Positions 24,501-39,500 of a stretch of DNA of 64,000 nucleotides are shown one piece after another. The translations under genes and the position numbers were made by a program. The notes under the pieces were generated by a model. The model saw only the letters and a program-made list of their open reading frames with translations. It was not told the origin of the DNA and made no database searches. The DNA comes from Owenia fusiformis. Lineage: Eukaryota > Annelida > Polychaeta > Sabellida > Oweniidae. The stretch spans positions 7,894,366 through 7,958,365 of the forward strand of contig CAIIXF020000008.1 of assembly GCA_903813345.2 (NCBI GenBank). Direction: 5' to 3'. Every line of letters begins with the position of its first letter. Position 1 is the first letter of the stretch.

Positions 24501-27500
24501 AGTACACGTAGCATTTTAAATCTAGGAATTTTCATGTACAATATGTATAAAAATATATATGTTAATGGTATGTCCCCTAGATTAATTCACATATTATTTT
24601 TTTCATAAAAATGTGCTAGAGTCAATAAAATGCATTCTCAAGTAATCCAGATTTACATTCTATGCAAGGTGGTTATAACCCTAATCTTGTTTTGAATGGT
24701 AGATAAAGATAAGCATTGATTTTCTATAGGGTCGGCGCGAAAGCATCTTCAAAACAAATCCACGGTACAAGAAATTCTGGAATGCCATACAGAAAAAGGA
24801 TGCCAAAGCTGATGAGGACACCAAAAAGAAAGTTGAAGTTGAACGAACTTTCCTAGCGGCACATATACAGAAGTATTACAACATACTTGACTCTATCAAA
24901 GAAGAAGGTATGTACAGTAATTATTATGTAATATGAAATTATTAAACAGTGTACAGTAAAACTTGTCAAAGTGGAAAACCCTTGGTACCTCTTAAAAGTG
25001 TTCTACTAAATGAGAGGTGTTCCACTCATAGAGGTTCATTTAACATTAGGTCAGTTGATCTTGGGACTCTGAAAAGTGTTCCACTAACAAAAGTTTTCTA
25101 CTTCTAGAGGTGTTCCAAATAACAGGTTTCACTGTATTTCAAAAAATACTTGATGTTTTGTAGTCTAAGACTTTGCATACAAACTACATTGCACCCTGTT
25201 GAAAATCCACTGTACTTTGAGCAGAACTTTGAAAATAAGATTTTTCCATCAACATTAGAATATTACCTCTTCCAATATATTTCAAGAAGCTTAATGTTTC
25301 GCATTCCTTTACAGGAGAGGTCAGTATGTCTAAAGTCCACTACTGTGAGAGGTTTATCGAGCTCATGATAGACTTAGAGGCCCTACTGCCCACTAGGAGG
25401 TTCTTTAATATGTTGATGGATGACAAACATGTCGTTGTCAAGTCACAATTGTCCAGTTTAGCCAGCCTCAAGGAGGGACGCTTATTTTCACAGGTAATGT
25501 GCATATTTATTTACTGTATTCCTTTACGTGTACTTTGCTGAACTGTGTTTCGGTTATTTTTTCACAAATTTTGTATTGGGGCATGTGACATTGTGAATTT
25601 ATCATGGTTTTTAGCTCATTTGGTTGAAACAGCCTACTTGTTGGTGTCTTTATTGATGTTTGGACTTAAACTACAAAAGTGTCATAACTTCAAATCATGC
25701 AAAATATAAATGATGCTACTCAATGAGATGTTAAAAAAGTGGATTGAAAAGTAGGAATATTTTGAAGTGTTCCCAAGCCCATGTTCACACCATGATTAAC
25801 TTTACTTCAGTTGCTTGATATGTTGAAGTTCTATGCTGGGTTTGAGATCAATGAACAGACAGGTGAAGCACTGACAGATGATGAGATGACAGACATACAC
25901 TATGACCAGATAACTTCACTACAGGTACTTTCATCTTGTTACATAGCACTTTCTCTAATTCAGGGTCATTTAAAGCCACACATTGTGCTACCGATTAAGT
26001 TGGCACCAAATGGTTAGATGTCATTGGTGTCAATGTAGCCTCAGTTAAGTGTCAAGTTACCATCTTATCTACAACAATGCTGAATTAGAAGATGGCATTT
26101 GTAATGTGGAGATTCTTTGTTGTTCATGGATTAAATGCTCCCAATTGCATAAATATGTAATAAATCAGCTTTATTTCATTTAGATTTTCAATAGAAATGT
26201 TGTGGTATTTGGGTGCTATTTTAATTAATTTCATATAACTGTTATGATAAAATATAATATGTGTGTAAATTTACTTTATCTCTGCTTGTAGAAAGCTGCT
26301 TTCAAGAATTTCCCGGAGTTACACAAGTTTGCTTTGGCCAATGTAGCCAGCATAGATACCAGAGAAACATTGGTGAAACATTTCGCTCCACTCAGCACAA
26401 CAAAACTTCACGAGATTGCCACTTATTTACACCTGCTGCCACCTTTAGGTGATGAAAAAGAGAGTCCTTATACTGAAAAAATGCTGCTGGAACTTCTGGT
26501 AAGATTTTGATATCTGACAATTTAACTGAAATAAACTATGATCATGGTGAAATATTTTGGAATCTAGGCTCATAATATAAATTGTATTCATCGTATATGT
26601 AGCCAAGTTATAGATACAATCTGTTATATATCCCATGGGCTTTCATAGTTGAAAACCCATGTCTTAACGTACACACATTTCATTTTTGCTGATTTTTTTC
26701 AACTTCTTAAGACAATAACTTGAAATAAGCTCATTATCTGAAACGTACTATTAGCCTATATCCTGAAATGTTTTTTTTACATTTTTGTCATAAAGATCAA
26801 GACGTAAGGCCTCTCTGCTACAAGCTTTTATCGAGATGGCCACTGAGTTCTAAATGTACTGTTACTCATTGTAGATCTCAAGACATGAAAGACGCTCCTC
26901 TCAACTACAAGCACTAAATGAGATGCCCCTCTACCCCACTGAGGCTATAATATGGAATGAAAACATTGTTCCTAGTGACTACTTCTCTGGCGATGGTAAC
27001 TTGATATCAATAATACTTTGGCTTAGTCTCTTAAAATTTGACAATTATAAAAGTTTTTGGATTTGGATCCTAATAATTTATTTTCAGGAACAAAGAGAAC
27101 ATATTTGACCCTATGTATTAGTATTTAATATGTTTAATTGTATAATGTAATCTGCAATTACAATTTAATCTTATTCGCTCATCCGGAGTGTGCTTCAATG
27201 AGATTAAGCTTAGAAATTGTCTATTATATGTTGAACTTAGTTCCTCTTCGTAATTTTAGGCTATTATGCTAGCTAGGTCCTGCCTAGATTTTATTTGAGA
27301 ATTGACCCTTATATGTGTTGGTATATGCCCCTTGTATAATTGCCCCTGGCATATGTGTTTCCAGGCTGTCTTGCTCTACCAAAACTGAACTTGCAGTTTC
27401 TCACTCTGCATGACTATTTGCTGAGAAACTTCAATCTGTTTAGGCTTGAGTCAACGTGTAAGTGGATTTACGATTATTTGATGTATCATCATAAAAGGGA

Positions 27501-30500
27501 GGATTTATAGTTTAAATAATTTAAAAGCTAAGTCTTGACATGAAATAAATTCAAATCTCAATTTCAGATGAAATTCGCCAAGATATAGAGGATGCAGTCA
27601 GTAGGATGAAACCATGGTAAGACCATATGGATGCTTTATGTTAGAGTTCTCTAGATATCAGTTTATGATAGATTTCAGCTGAGTATTGTATTCTCGGGTC
27701 AATCCGTCATTGATAAGTAAAACCATGCACAAGTTATATCATATGCAGTTCAATATGAGTTGAAGTTGAGTGCTTAGGCTAGTACACAATTTAACAAGTG
27801 TGATACAAACTGAAATGTACTAAATATAATATTCGAACCCATACATTGCAATCATTCAATGCACATATCCATGGTTGCAAGGTTTTGATTAGTCCAGATG
27901 ATTAAGTGTACTAATTAGATGTTAATGTCCATATTATGTTACAGGGAGGCTGAGGATGGGTCTGCTACATTTGGTGGTTGGGCAAGGATGGCTCAGCCGC
28001 TGGTTGGCTTCAATGTCGTTGAGGTATGTACCACTTTCAAATACTTTCACTCAACTTTTTTCCAACTCAACTAATGAAAGCTAGAAGTGTGTATTTTATA
28101 TACTTTGGAAATTTACGAATATTTAACGTTTACATGTTTTAAAAATATGGAAAACTACACTGCAAAGTAATATAAAAGTTACCCAAAAATAAGTTAGTAC
28201 TCAATGATTTGTTTGAATTCAGGTTGCAAAGCCCAATATTGGAGAGAACTGGCCAGCCAGGGTCAGAGCAGATATTACAGTGAATCTTAATCTCAAACCA
28301 AATATAAAGGCAGAGTGGGAAGGTAGGTCTGAAATGCATATCTTTTCAAATATTTCCAAAGCATGTGTTCTTGTGTCTTATCTCAGAGGTTATAACTATA
28401 GGCATCATAGTTTTTATGTTATTGTGTGATTATTTGAGCCCCATCATGAATCTAGTATCCATCACCCCTGATTATTTTGAAAATAATCATTTTTGATGAT
28501 ATTACCAATCGATCATCTCTGCCCTGAGTTTCATTGCTGTATACTGTCAGATAATAGTATAAAAGTTGAATGAAGATGGTATAATATTTAACATGAACAT
28601 GGTATAATATTTAACATTTTCCGTGATTGTAGGTTTGAGAAAGCATGATGTTGCATTTCTTGTGACGGTGCGACCCACAATGAAGATTGGCTATAGATAC
28701 CACCCAAAGGAGCCCTTTATCCCCCAAGTGGGGCTGGAGTATGTAAGAGGGTGTGAAATTGAAGGCATGCTGGACATGGAAGGGAAGGTCATTGAAGAGG
28801 GTGAGTGTCACATTCCCAAGTTCAATAAACATTGTATTTTTGAAACCATTACATAATGAGTCAATGGATGTTGATGCAAAAAACATAATATATGTCGAAA
28901 TAACATTCAATACACAAATATCAAAATTGTTGATAGAATTATCACTTTTAAACATCGAAGAAACAACTCTCAAAAAACATATATGGCTGATACTTATGCC
29001 AACATCTTACATTTTACTACTATTTTTATTTGCAAATACACATTGTTGGTTTTACTGAAAAATAAAAGAAACAATTTTATATATATTAGATTTCATTCTG
29101 AAATTATAATTTTCTGACGTTTTTTAGGTCCTGATCCAAAACCTGAGATGCACGGTGAGACAAGAACATTCAGAGTGTTTTTGGACCCCAACCAATACCA
29201 GCAGGACATGACTAAGACAACACAAGGTTCAGAGGTATGGTTGAATATTATGCCTCATTGAGATCCCTCACATATGTGCATACAATATTTCACTTCAAAT
29301 TAGTGTATACTTTTACAGCATCACACCTGTATGTTAAAGAAATGTTATCCAAAAGGAGAAGCTGAATGATACTACTATTTCGGAAATATATTTTTTAAAT
29401 TATGCCTAACCTATCTTATTACTCTCTCACTAAGGATGTGTATGAAACCTTCAACATAATGATCCGCAGAAAGCCTAAAGAGAACAACTTTAAGGCTGTA
29501 TTGGAGACGATTCGTGATTTGATGAACACAGACTGTGTAGTCCCTGATTGGTTACATGATATTATACTGGGGTATGGTGACCCAGGAGCTGCCAAATACA
29601 CTAAGTATGTAGTATATTTTAAGGAAATTAGAAAGAAAGATATAGGAGAAAGTAGCTCTCTGTAGTTAGAATGTTATCTGTAGTTACTAGTATATTATTT
29701 GGAGTCATAGTAATTTTAGTAATTTTAAAGGCTCTTAAAAATATGATTTTAATAACAGTTATTTGCATAGATGTAACAAAGCTCAATCTTGTTTGATTTC
29801 AGCATGTCAAATCAGATCCAGCATCTAGATTGGTGGGATACATTTCTCAGTATTGACCACCTGAGATCAAGCTTTCCAGACTATGAAGTCAAATACTCAG
29901 TGGATGATCCAGCAAAGCTTAAACCTCCCTTCAAGTAAGCCTGATTTAACATATACATGTAATAGTTGCGCATCTACTATTTATTTAGATATAATTATTT
30001 TTAGATCAAAACATTTTTTGAAATTCACATTAAAATCAATTTTTTATGTTTTTATTTTAAAAGTATCAAGGTGAATTCGCTCTCACGTATAATGTACCTC
30101 TTAGTTTTCCTTAGGTTTTCTTAAAATGTGAATACTTTTTAATTGTGGACTTTTTAGACTGACATTCCCTAAGAGTCAGAAGACATCAGGCAAGAGGAAG
30201 AATGAAGAAGATGATGCTAACACAGATAGTGATAAGATCATCACTGTGGAACCATATGTCATACCTAACAGAGGACCTTACCCATATAACGTACCAAAAA
30301 AGTAAGTAGTGTTCTGATTGATACTAATATACATGTATATAATGTACATGTAATTGTGGTTTGACAAGTTTTGATTCAGCTCAGAGCGCAGTATTTAAGT
30401 TCCATGATGAGTCTGATGAAAAATTATTACGAATTGAATGAATGAGAAATCACACATGTCATTCAGTGCTTTTCAAATGGAAAATGGCATCATGTATGTG

Positions 30501-33500
30501 TACACTTTTCACATTGAATTCTGGATTGACAAAGATTCAAGTGTATAAGCATTGACAGTTATTATTTTGATTCTGAGAAACATTAGAGACATCCCTCTAG
30601 CTTAAGTGGTTTAACTTCTTTCCTGAAAACCTTTATATTTAATATAGTATCTAGTAATTCAAGGATGAGACACAGTGCCTGAGCTTACATACAAGTAATA
30701 GCTGGTTCAATTATTAATTTCAAATGTTTCCTTTGCAGAAATTCAGTGCCATTCACACCAACCCAGGTAGAAGCTATAAGGTCTGGGATGCAGCCAGGTC
30801 TAACTATGGTAAGTGAATCACCAAATAGAGTAAAGGTGCATTTGTTGGAGATCTTTGACCTCCAGTCATTACTACATGGTTTGGGCTTATCTCTTATAAT
30901 TATAGTGGAATAAAAGTTGTGCAAGTTGAGATTTTTGAAAATACTTTGCACCCAGTTAAAAGGGGAAAACAAAGAAAATTGGCACAGGATACTGAAAGAT
31001 GCTTTTGATTTGTGGACATCTTGAATTTGTGATTTGTTGTAAAATCACAAATTCAGGATGCATAAAATTCAATGTTGTATTCCTGGAGCGAATAGAAGCA
31101 CTGCAAATCACAAAAACATGAGTTCCTGAAAAGAAATAAATGTACAAATCTGCTAACATTGCTCTCGCATATTTATTGTTTTTTTAGGTTTTTAAGTAAG
31201 CAAATTGCTCATCCAATTATACATGATTTACGATAGTTACATGGTCTAATAAACAACATTTTTGCTATAGGTTGTTGGTCCCCCTGGAACAGGCAAGACT
31301 GATGTAGCTGTGCAGATCATCTCAAACATCTACCATAATTTCCCAGACCAGAGAACGCTCATCGTGACTCACTCTAACCAGGCCCTGAATCAGTTGTTTG
31401 AGAAGATCATGGCTCTTGACATTGATGAACGTCACTTGCTGCGTCTTGGGCATGGTGAGGAAGCACTGGAGACTGAGAAAGACTTTAGCAGGTACATTCA
31501 TTATGTCTGCATAATTCAGGTCTTCATGATCAATTTTTGTACTGCTAAATTGACCTTTTTAATTTGTCACAAATCAGTGTTTATTTGGAAAAGCCAGTGC
31601 TGTTGAATTTTGATTGAAAAGAATTACATTTCTCTATTGTACCCATGTTAAATTTTATTGAAGTGCACTATTTGTCATGGCCATGTCAACATTGTTTCTA
31701 TTAACTTAAGACAGCTCAGTGATTTATAAAAATATGTATTATTACACCAATATAATACCAATACAGCATGTAATATTTATCATGCTGTACATTTTAGGTA
31801 TGGTCGTGTGAACTTTGTGCTAGCTTTGCGTCTAGAGCTGCTGGCTGAAGTTGCTCGCCTACAAGACAGTCTGGGGGTGACAGGAGATGTTTCCTACACT
31901 TGTGAGACTGCTGGGCATTTCTACCTCTACCAGGTGGGTAACCTAATCACTGGTCATTCAAGTAGATGACACCCTATTAAATATATAGACTTTTTGCCAG
32001 GACCTACTTGTTGAATAAAAATCAACTTTTAGTGAAATGCCATTCAAAGTACAAGAGGGGTTGAAATTTAATTATATAAAAATATCACATCAGTGATTTC
32101 AAAATAGAGTGACTTTCTTAAAAAGTAAGCTCTGTAAATCTTTGGCATCAACAGGAAGTGTTTCTAGAATATAAAAAGACATCCCACATGTTGATTCATA
32201 ATATTTGATTGCAGGTGCTGGCCAGGTGGGAGGAGTTCCTGAGTAAGGTGAAGAGGAAAGGAAAGGTAAATTAGACTTGCAAAAATCAGAATTGTTGACT
32301 CAAGTAGTATTTTTGATTTCTTGGATTACTATTGACTTTGTTTGTTTGTTTTTTCTAAAAAATTCTTGAAATTGCAAGTTTTAATTCTAGCATGTTGAAT
32401 TAAAATGGGGTTGTGTATATGGCGTACATTGTTACAGTAAAACTAACTTTGAATTAAGATAAACTCTTGTGTGATAGTTTTAATAAATGTCTGTTAAAAT
32501 AGACTTTCAAAATTTGAAAAAGTCTCCAGAAGATTAAATTCTCATGAATAGCTTCAATGTAATATATTTCAATTTTCAGCAAACCAAAACTGCATCAATG
32601 ATAATGGAACATTTCCCATTCACCAAGTTCTTCGACAATGCCCCACAGCCTCTGTTCAAGGCACGGACATATGAGGAAGATCTGGATATTGCAGAGGGCT
32701 GCTTCAGACATATCAAGAGGATTTTCACTCAATTAGAGGTAATTGAAAGATTCGTTACCTGCCTATTTTAGAGATTTAAAGGCACACTCTGTCAATTTTT
32801 TCAGAGCAGCATATTAGTGTAGCGTTTCCAACATCAGCACGTGTGGGTACACTGTTCCATGGCTATCATTCATGAAAGAAGAATGATCTGACAAGATTTG
32901 TATGATTTGCTGTTCCTCTTCAGGAATTCCGTGCATTTGAGTTACTACGCAGTGGGGCAGACCGCTCAAGATTCTTGATGGTGAAGGAAGCGAAAATTAT
33001 TGCCATGACATGTACCCATGCTGCCTTGAAGAGGCGAGATCTTGTTGAGCTTGGATTCCAGGTGAGTTAGATATTATTTAATACTTCAGCTACACTTAGT
33101 ATTCCTTGGAGATCGCATAGATTTTTGTGATATCTAAAAATTATGGAAATATATTGATTTTTGTAAATATACGAGAATGAATTATGAGCAATATTATTAT
33201 TCCACTTATTCACAGTTCTATATTGTTGTCAACTTGTTCTGATGGTTGTGTTCTGTCTGGGCAGGTAGATACCACATAAATCTTTACAGATGCAAGACCA
33301 GACTTAAGTGCAAAGATCTCATTAGGTTTTGGGCATGCTGGGTAAATTAGTAAATTTACATGGCAGCCATTTTGCTATTCTATTTTCGATATCACTGTGT
33401 GTCTTGTAATTAGAAATACATGTTCAGTATTCCAATGATGTAACTATTTATGCATGTTTCAGTATGACAACATATTGATGGAAGAATCAGCTCAGATTCT

Positions 33501-36500
33501 GGAGATAGAGACTTTCATTCCACTACTGTTGCAGGTAGGATTAGGATACGATTTATTATGATGATGGTAATATTGAGAACTTTATACATTTGGGAATATG
33601 TACACTTAATATGTGCATCAGTAAAAACAATATGAACATCATGAAACACTTTATATTGTTTTGTTATTTTAGAATCCTGAAGACAATTATAATCGCCTGA
33701 AACGCTGGATTATGATTGGTGACCACCACCAGTTGCCCCCAGTGATAAAAAACATGGCGTTCCAGAAGTATTCCAACATGGAGCAGTCACTGTTTACACG
33801 ATTTGTGAGGCTGAACGTGCCAACTATTGATCTAGATGCCCAAGGTAGAGCCAGGCATACGTAAGTTGAACATTATTCATGAATCTTCTGTACTTGCAAC
33901 AAACCAAACTGGTAAATTATGCCATCTGTTGGTTATGGTGTCATTATTACAATGTTGAGGCAAAAATAGAGCAAACTTTTTGCTCTCTACAAAATATTGC
34001 GCCATTTTTCTTTTCAGTATATCATTACTGTACATACTTTTCTTTGGTTCACCAAAGTAGCAGAATTGATAAGAAGGTCTATTTGATTGGTCCATGGATA
34101 ACAACTATTCATTATCCATGGTACTAATAAGTTATATGTCACTATCTTCAGGTTTGGTATGCAAACAGTTCTGATATCTAGATTCACACTGATCTCAATG
34201 ATACCATGTACATTCTGTAAAAAATATACAATGATATGTAGCCTAATAGTGTAGATGTTTCTGTTTCAAATGAATGATTCTTGAATTACTGAATTTATGT
34301 AATTTTAAAATTTGTACATACTACCATGATACTATATGTTTTGATAAAAAATATCAAACTCTAAATTGTCAAAAAATAAATTCAACTTATGAGGTGGCTT
34401 ATAACAGATATACATATGAAATAAGAACAGGGGTCTTTTCAAATATAATTTTTGATATATTCACAGGATCTGCAACCTGTATAACTGGCGATACAAGAAA
34501 CTGGGAAATCTTCCGCATGTCCATATATGGCCAGAATACAAACGCTCAAACCCAGGATTCTTTTACGATTTCCAACTGCTGAATGTTGATGACTTCAATG
34601 GTGTAGGAGAGTCTGAGCCAAACCCTTACTTCTATCAGGTAGACAATAATTTGTTTGCAGCTTTATTCTGCTTCATTCAAATATTACTATTTTTGGCGAA
34701 AGAAGTCTGCAAAGGTGCCGCAAAAGCAATGAATGAAGAAATATAATCGGATTAGCTAATTAAGCAAATCCACCTAATTAAGCTAATTAGGCAACTAAAT
34801 CTCAATACTCCATTCTGATTGGTCAATGAATAGTGTATAGTTTTCAGTATATTAACTCATTTTAATACCATTTCAGCAGAATTCTTTGTTTGTATACACT
34901 CTAATAAAAACACTCCAGTCACGTTGGGCTGATTTTTAAAGTTAAACAAAACTGTGTTTTCTGTTTGTGTTTGAATTTTGAGTAAACTTTAATTTTTACT
35001 CAGCCTGTCGTAATAATGAATAAAGCAAAATCCCTTTGTTCTGTAACATTCAATATGTTTACTACCCTAAGCCTGATCAACAATTTTATTATCCTATCAC
35101 TATCTTCAGAATCTCGGGGAGGCAGAGTATGTGGTTGCTATCTTCATGTATATGCGACTTCTTGGCTACCCTGCAGAGAAAATCTCTATTCTTACTACAT
35201 ACAATGGGCAGAAACATCTCATCCGTGATGTTGTTGCTCAGCGATGTGGAACCAACCCACTGATTGGCTGGCCTGCGAAGATCACAACAGTGGATCGTTT
35301 CCAGGGGCAACAGAATGATTATATTCTCCTGTCATTGGTCAGAACGAGGGCTGTTGGTCATTTGAGGTAATTAGATTGTTTGTCACATTGTTAAAGGAAT
35401 TATAATAGAGGGAAGAGGGATTTTAAAATGTTGAAAGCCATATTGTGAAAAGGCATGTCTTTGTTTTCCTTATAGGCTATTATAATCCTATTGTTATTAT
35501 CTGAAGAAGAATTGAGATATCTGATGAAATATAGAAGTTACTGAAGATTTAAGATGTAAAAATGTCCAAATTCATTAGAATTGAAAAAAGGACATCCCAA
35601 TTTTCAATACAGTAGTTCTAAGAAAATAGGCACGACATCTGTCTGAGTCTTGTAAATATATACAAAGTTTAATTTCTTGAGAACCAGTTTTTATGTCACT
35701 GCTAAAAAGTGGTGACATATTGTTATGGTCTCCATTTTTTGGTGGTGGTTGGTGGTTGGCGTCTGTAACAAATTCTTAAAACTTCAATAACTTACCAAAT
35801 ACTGTTTAAACTGACTTCATTTTTTGTCAAGATCATCTTCAAATTTTCAGAAGTTCAAATCTGACTTTACATTTAAGATTTGACCTTCAATGAACTTTTT
35901 AATGTCAAAAAAGGATAAAAAAGGTCAAAAAGGTATTTTTTCAACTTGTTTCAAATTGACCAAATATTTTTTTCAAAATTATCTACAAGTTCTCAGAAGT
36001 TCAATTCTGACTATAAATTTGACCTTCAATAACATTCTCAAGGTCAAAAAAAGATTCGACTTTCAATGACCTTCTCAAAGTCAAAAGGGTCTTTTTTCAA
36101 CTTGACCAATTGACCAATTTTTTTAAAATCATCTACAAGTTCTCAGAAGTTTAAATCTGTCTGATTTGGGATTTGGGATTTCACCCTCAATGACCTTCTC
36201 AGGGTAAAAATACTTGCTTCAAATTGACCAATTTTTTTTCAAAATCATCTACAGAGTTCCCAGAAATTCAAATCTGACTTGAACTTATAATATTGTGAGC
36301 AACTAGGTGGTGACATTTTGTCATGTTAATGCCTTGTTAATATTTACACAAAACATTACGTAGTGTAAAATAAGACAAATACAACTGAACATGTATGTCA
36401 TGTGAGGCACAAAAGCTCAATTTTATTTTGTGTTTTTCAGAGATGTAAGACGTTTAATTGTGGCTATGTCCAGGGCTAGACTAGGCCTCTATATCTTTGC

Positions 36501-39500
36501 AAGAGTCAGCCTCTTCCAGAATTGCTTTGAGCTCACACCTGCCTTTAATCAAGTAAGATGTACTTTATAATAATAATAAAAGCTTAAAATCCTAGATATC
36601 AATAGAGATAAAGATGAAAAGGTAAAGAAGGATTTAAAAATTTAAGAAGACACAAAATGAACAGAAAATATGATAATATATTAAGTAGCTGCATGTTAAT
36701 TGAAAAATAATGAGGGATTTTCAAGCTGGCTATAATTTGATCATATAACCTGGTATCAGAATAAAGGATCCCAAAAAGTTCACATTGATACAGCTGATTA
36801 TATGTGACACTCCCTGCACTGATTACTCGACTTTATAACTATATTCTATTTTCAACTACCCTTATTTAAGTGTTTATGCTGTCTAATAATTTAAGACGTT
36901 GGACATACTGCACTGGGTTCAAATACATGAGAGAGCATCGGGAGAATTCAGATTCTTCGTGTTCTGTAGAATTATTTTCATTTAATGTTGCTTTATTTTC
37001 ATAATTATTTTTGGTCGAGAGTCCATATTTTGAACATGTTTCACGTACAATTTCGAGTTGATTGTTATATTCGTTTAGTTGATTTTCAAACATATCAGGA
37101 TCAATATTCGCAATCTTGTTCCATAAAGTTTTATTAAAATGTTCAAAAAGTGCAAAATCTGCCAAACTCCATTTTTGAATATTTCTCTCAACCAACTTAA
37201 GGTCAATGTGGTGTTCACCAGATATACTGTCCTTGTTACGAACTTTATGAGACACAAATAGGATATCCTCCATGCTCCAGCAGAGGAAATCCTTTAACAA
37301 GAGCAGAGACTCCTTTAAATGATCAGCTACTATCACAAAGTCGAACTGTCTATCAATGGTCTTTACAAATCGTTCAACTTCAGTGGCTTTAGGATTTGCT
37401 GATGCTGCCAACTTGTAATGAAAACTCTGGAAGTTTTTCACTTGCGTCTTTGCTAAATCTGTTTTTGCGCCTCCGTAAAACAGTATTGGATTTTGTTCAA
37501 ATTGATCCAAAGCAGGTAGGCCCCTTTCCCAAAGTTTGAAATAATTATAAATAGATTGGAGATGAGATACAGGGTGTCTCACAACACCAATGTATACAGT
37601 GTCCTCTGGCATTAATTCTCGAATTGGTTGCTTATTAAATACCATGTGATTGACCATCATGTTATACTTGTGTCCCCGATATCCAGGGAGAATCTTAAAA
37701 GGTTCCGGGTAGCCCCCAAGATAGCAATTGTCTTCAGGAAGGAGAAACTTCAAATGATGTTTCTCACCAAATCTCTGGAAGATGTTACTTAATGTAGAAC
37801 TCGCACATTTATGTACCTTTACAAATACAATGTTTGTTTTTGGATTACATGGAGAGCCTTTCAGGGACCAAAATGAGTCTTTAGATGTTCCAGTAGATTT
37901 TCTGTCTTGAAAGTACAATCCAATTGTTGTTATAATAGCAATGATTGCTAAAATATTCGTGGTACTTTTCATAAGTTGTGTTTGACAGGTGTAGTTTGTG
38001 ATATACATTTTCTTTCAATCTCAAATGCACTTCTGGTTCCTTCTGATCTAAAATCCATGAAAAATCATAGATAGGCCTCCCTTTAATTGCCACTGAAGGC
38101 TTGATAAGGAATGAAATCTATCAAAATGATCCAGAAAAATGTCCAATGTCAGATCAGATCTGGATCTATTATATCAATAATTTCTGTTTTGAGAAAAGCT
38201 AGTTCATACCGTATAGTTAGTATTAAATACAGGTAGTCTGTCCAGTATTTTAGAGACAGTGATCCTTTGGCTCACTGATCCATCCTAATTGAATGCTCTT
38301 TTGTTTGTTGAGAAATTAAGATACACAGTCTTAATTTATTTGATATTCTTCAAATTGACGATTCATGATTTAACAGTAACTGTAAATATAATTGAAAGTA
38401 TAACCATATGAAACTTATAAACACATTAGTGCCCATTTATAACGTAGTTATCTGTTTTGCCCTAAGGTTATATTAATGAAAAACATCAATCATAGATATA
38501 ACAGAGCTATGCTTTTTATATCTTTGCCTAAAGAAACCAGAATCAAATAAGACACTTATGCACTCTTTGTGCAAGAGAGTAAAGAAGCTCATTCAAGAAA
38601 TTTCCAGAAGATGTTAACAATTTTGTTGTTAGATCCATATCACACCACCCTACCCACATACTGTAGCCTGTATTTCTTTAAAAGAGATCCGTTTGCAACT
38701 TCACTGTAGGCTGTCCCTTTTAAACGGGTCACATGGTAGGGTAGAGTGATATCTCTGACAAGAAATTTGAATTTTTGATAAATCACTTTTAATCATAAAC
38801 CCACTACAAGGACCAATATCTCCTGAAAATAAATACTGTTGTTAAATATAATAGATCTATGTTTATATCTATTTGCAGTTGACTGAAAGGCCATTAAAAC
38901 TTCATTTAGCCCCACATGAGACATACCCAGCAGAGCGCCCTAGTGACCAGACACCACGATGCAATCCTCTGGTGATTGAAGACATGCCACACATGGCCCA
39001 GTTTGTATTTGACTACTACAAGGATAAAGTCAGCAGAATGATGCATCAGCAAAAGAGGGTATGTGTTTTTGTTATGTTTATTTTTTTTTATTATAGTGGA
39101 TGGTAAGAGGTCAAAATGTTTTTTTTGTGAAAGTATTTGAACAAGGATTCGTCTTTTGCTCCCCTCCCCTCATAGAATAGTCTTTTTACCACATTTCTTT
39201 CTTGAATTAGTCTTTTCTCTTGTAGAATCAGTCTTTTGACAATCTCTTATAAAAAGTCTTTTGACCTCCTCCCATACCAGTGTTCAATGATTTATTTAAA
39301 TTATACTTATAGGCTTATATATTCATTTAATATTTATAAATGAGAAGTATAAAATGAATTCAATCAATGAAACATAAAGACTCACAAATTGAAACTGATT
39401 TCGGGTTATGATAGAAATTATATCTTGACAAAATTATGTGTGATTTAACCTTCTTTATTTTAGCAACAAGTCGAGCTAAATAGACCACCCCAGCAACGTA

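Larger units (their letters stand above)
31271..36552 (+). other. AQR: AQR SF1 helicase core exons
   Basis: The exons from 31271 to 36552 encode the two RecA-like domains. The Q-motif-like segment [16 protein letters not shown] lies just before, in exon 30739-30808. Motif I is at 31271-31320, the II-like EESAQ is in exon 33463-33534 and motif III is in exon 33673-33860. Motif V is in exon 35110-35366, and motif VI lies across the start of exon 36441-36552. Motif II reads Glu-Glu instead of the classical Asp-Glu, as I recall for vertebrate AQR too. Confidence 0.85.
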
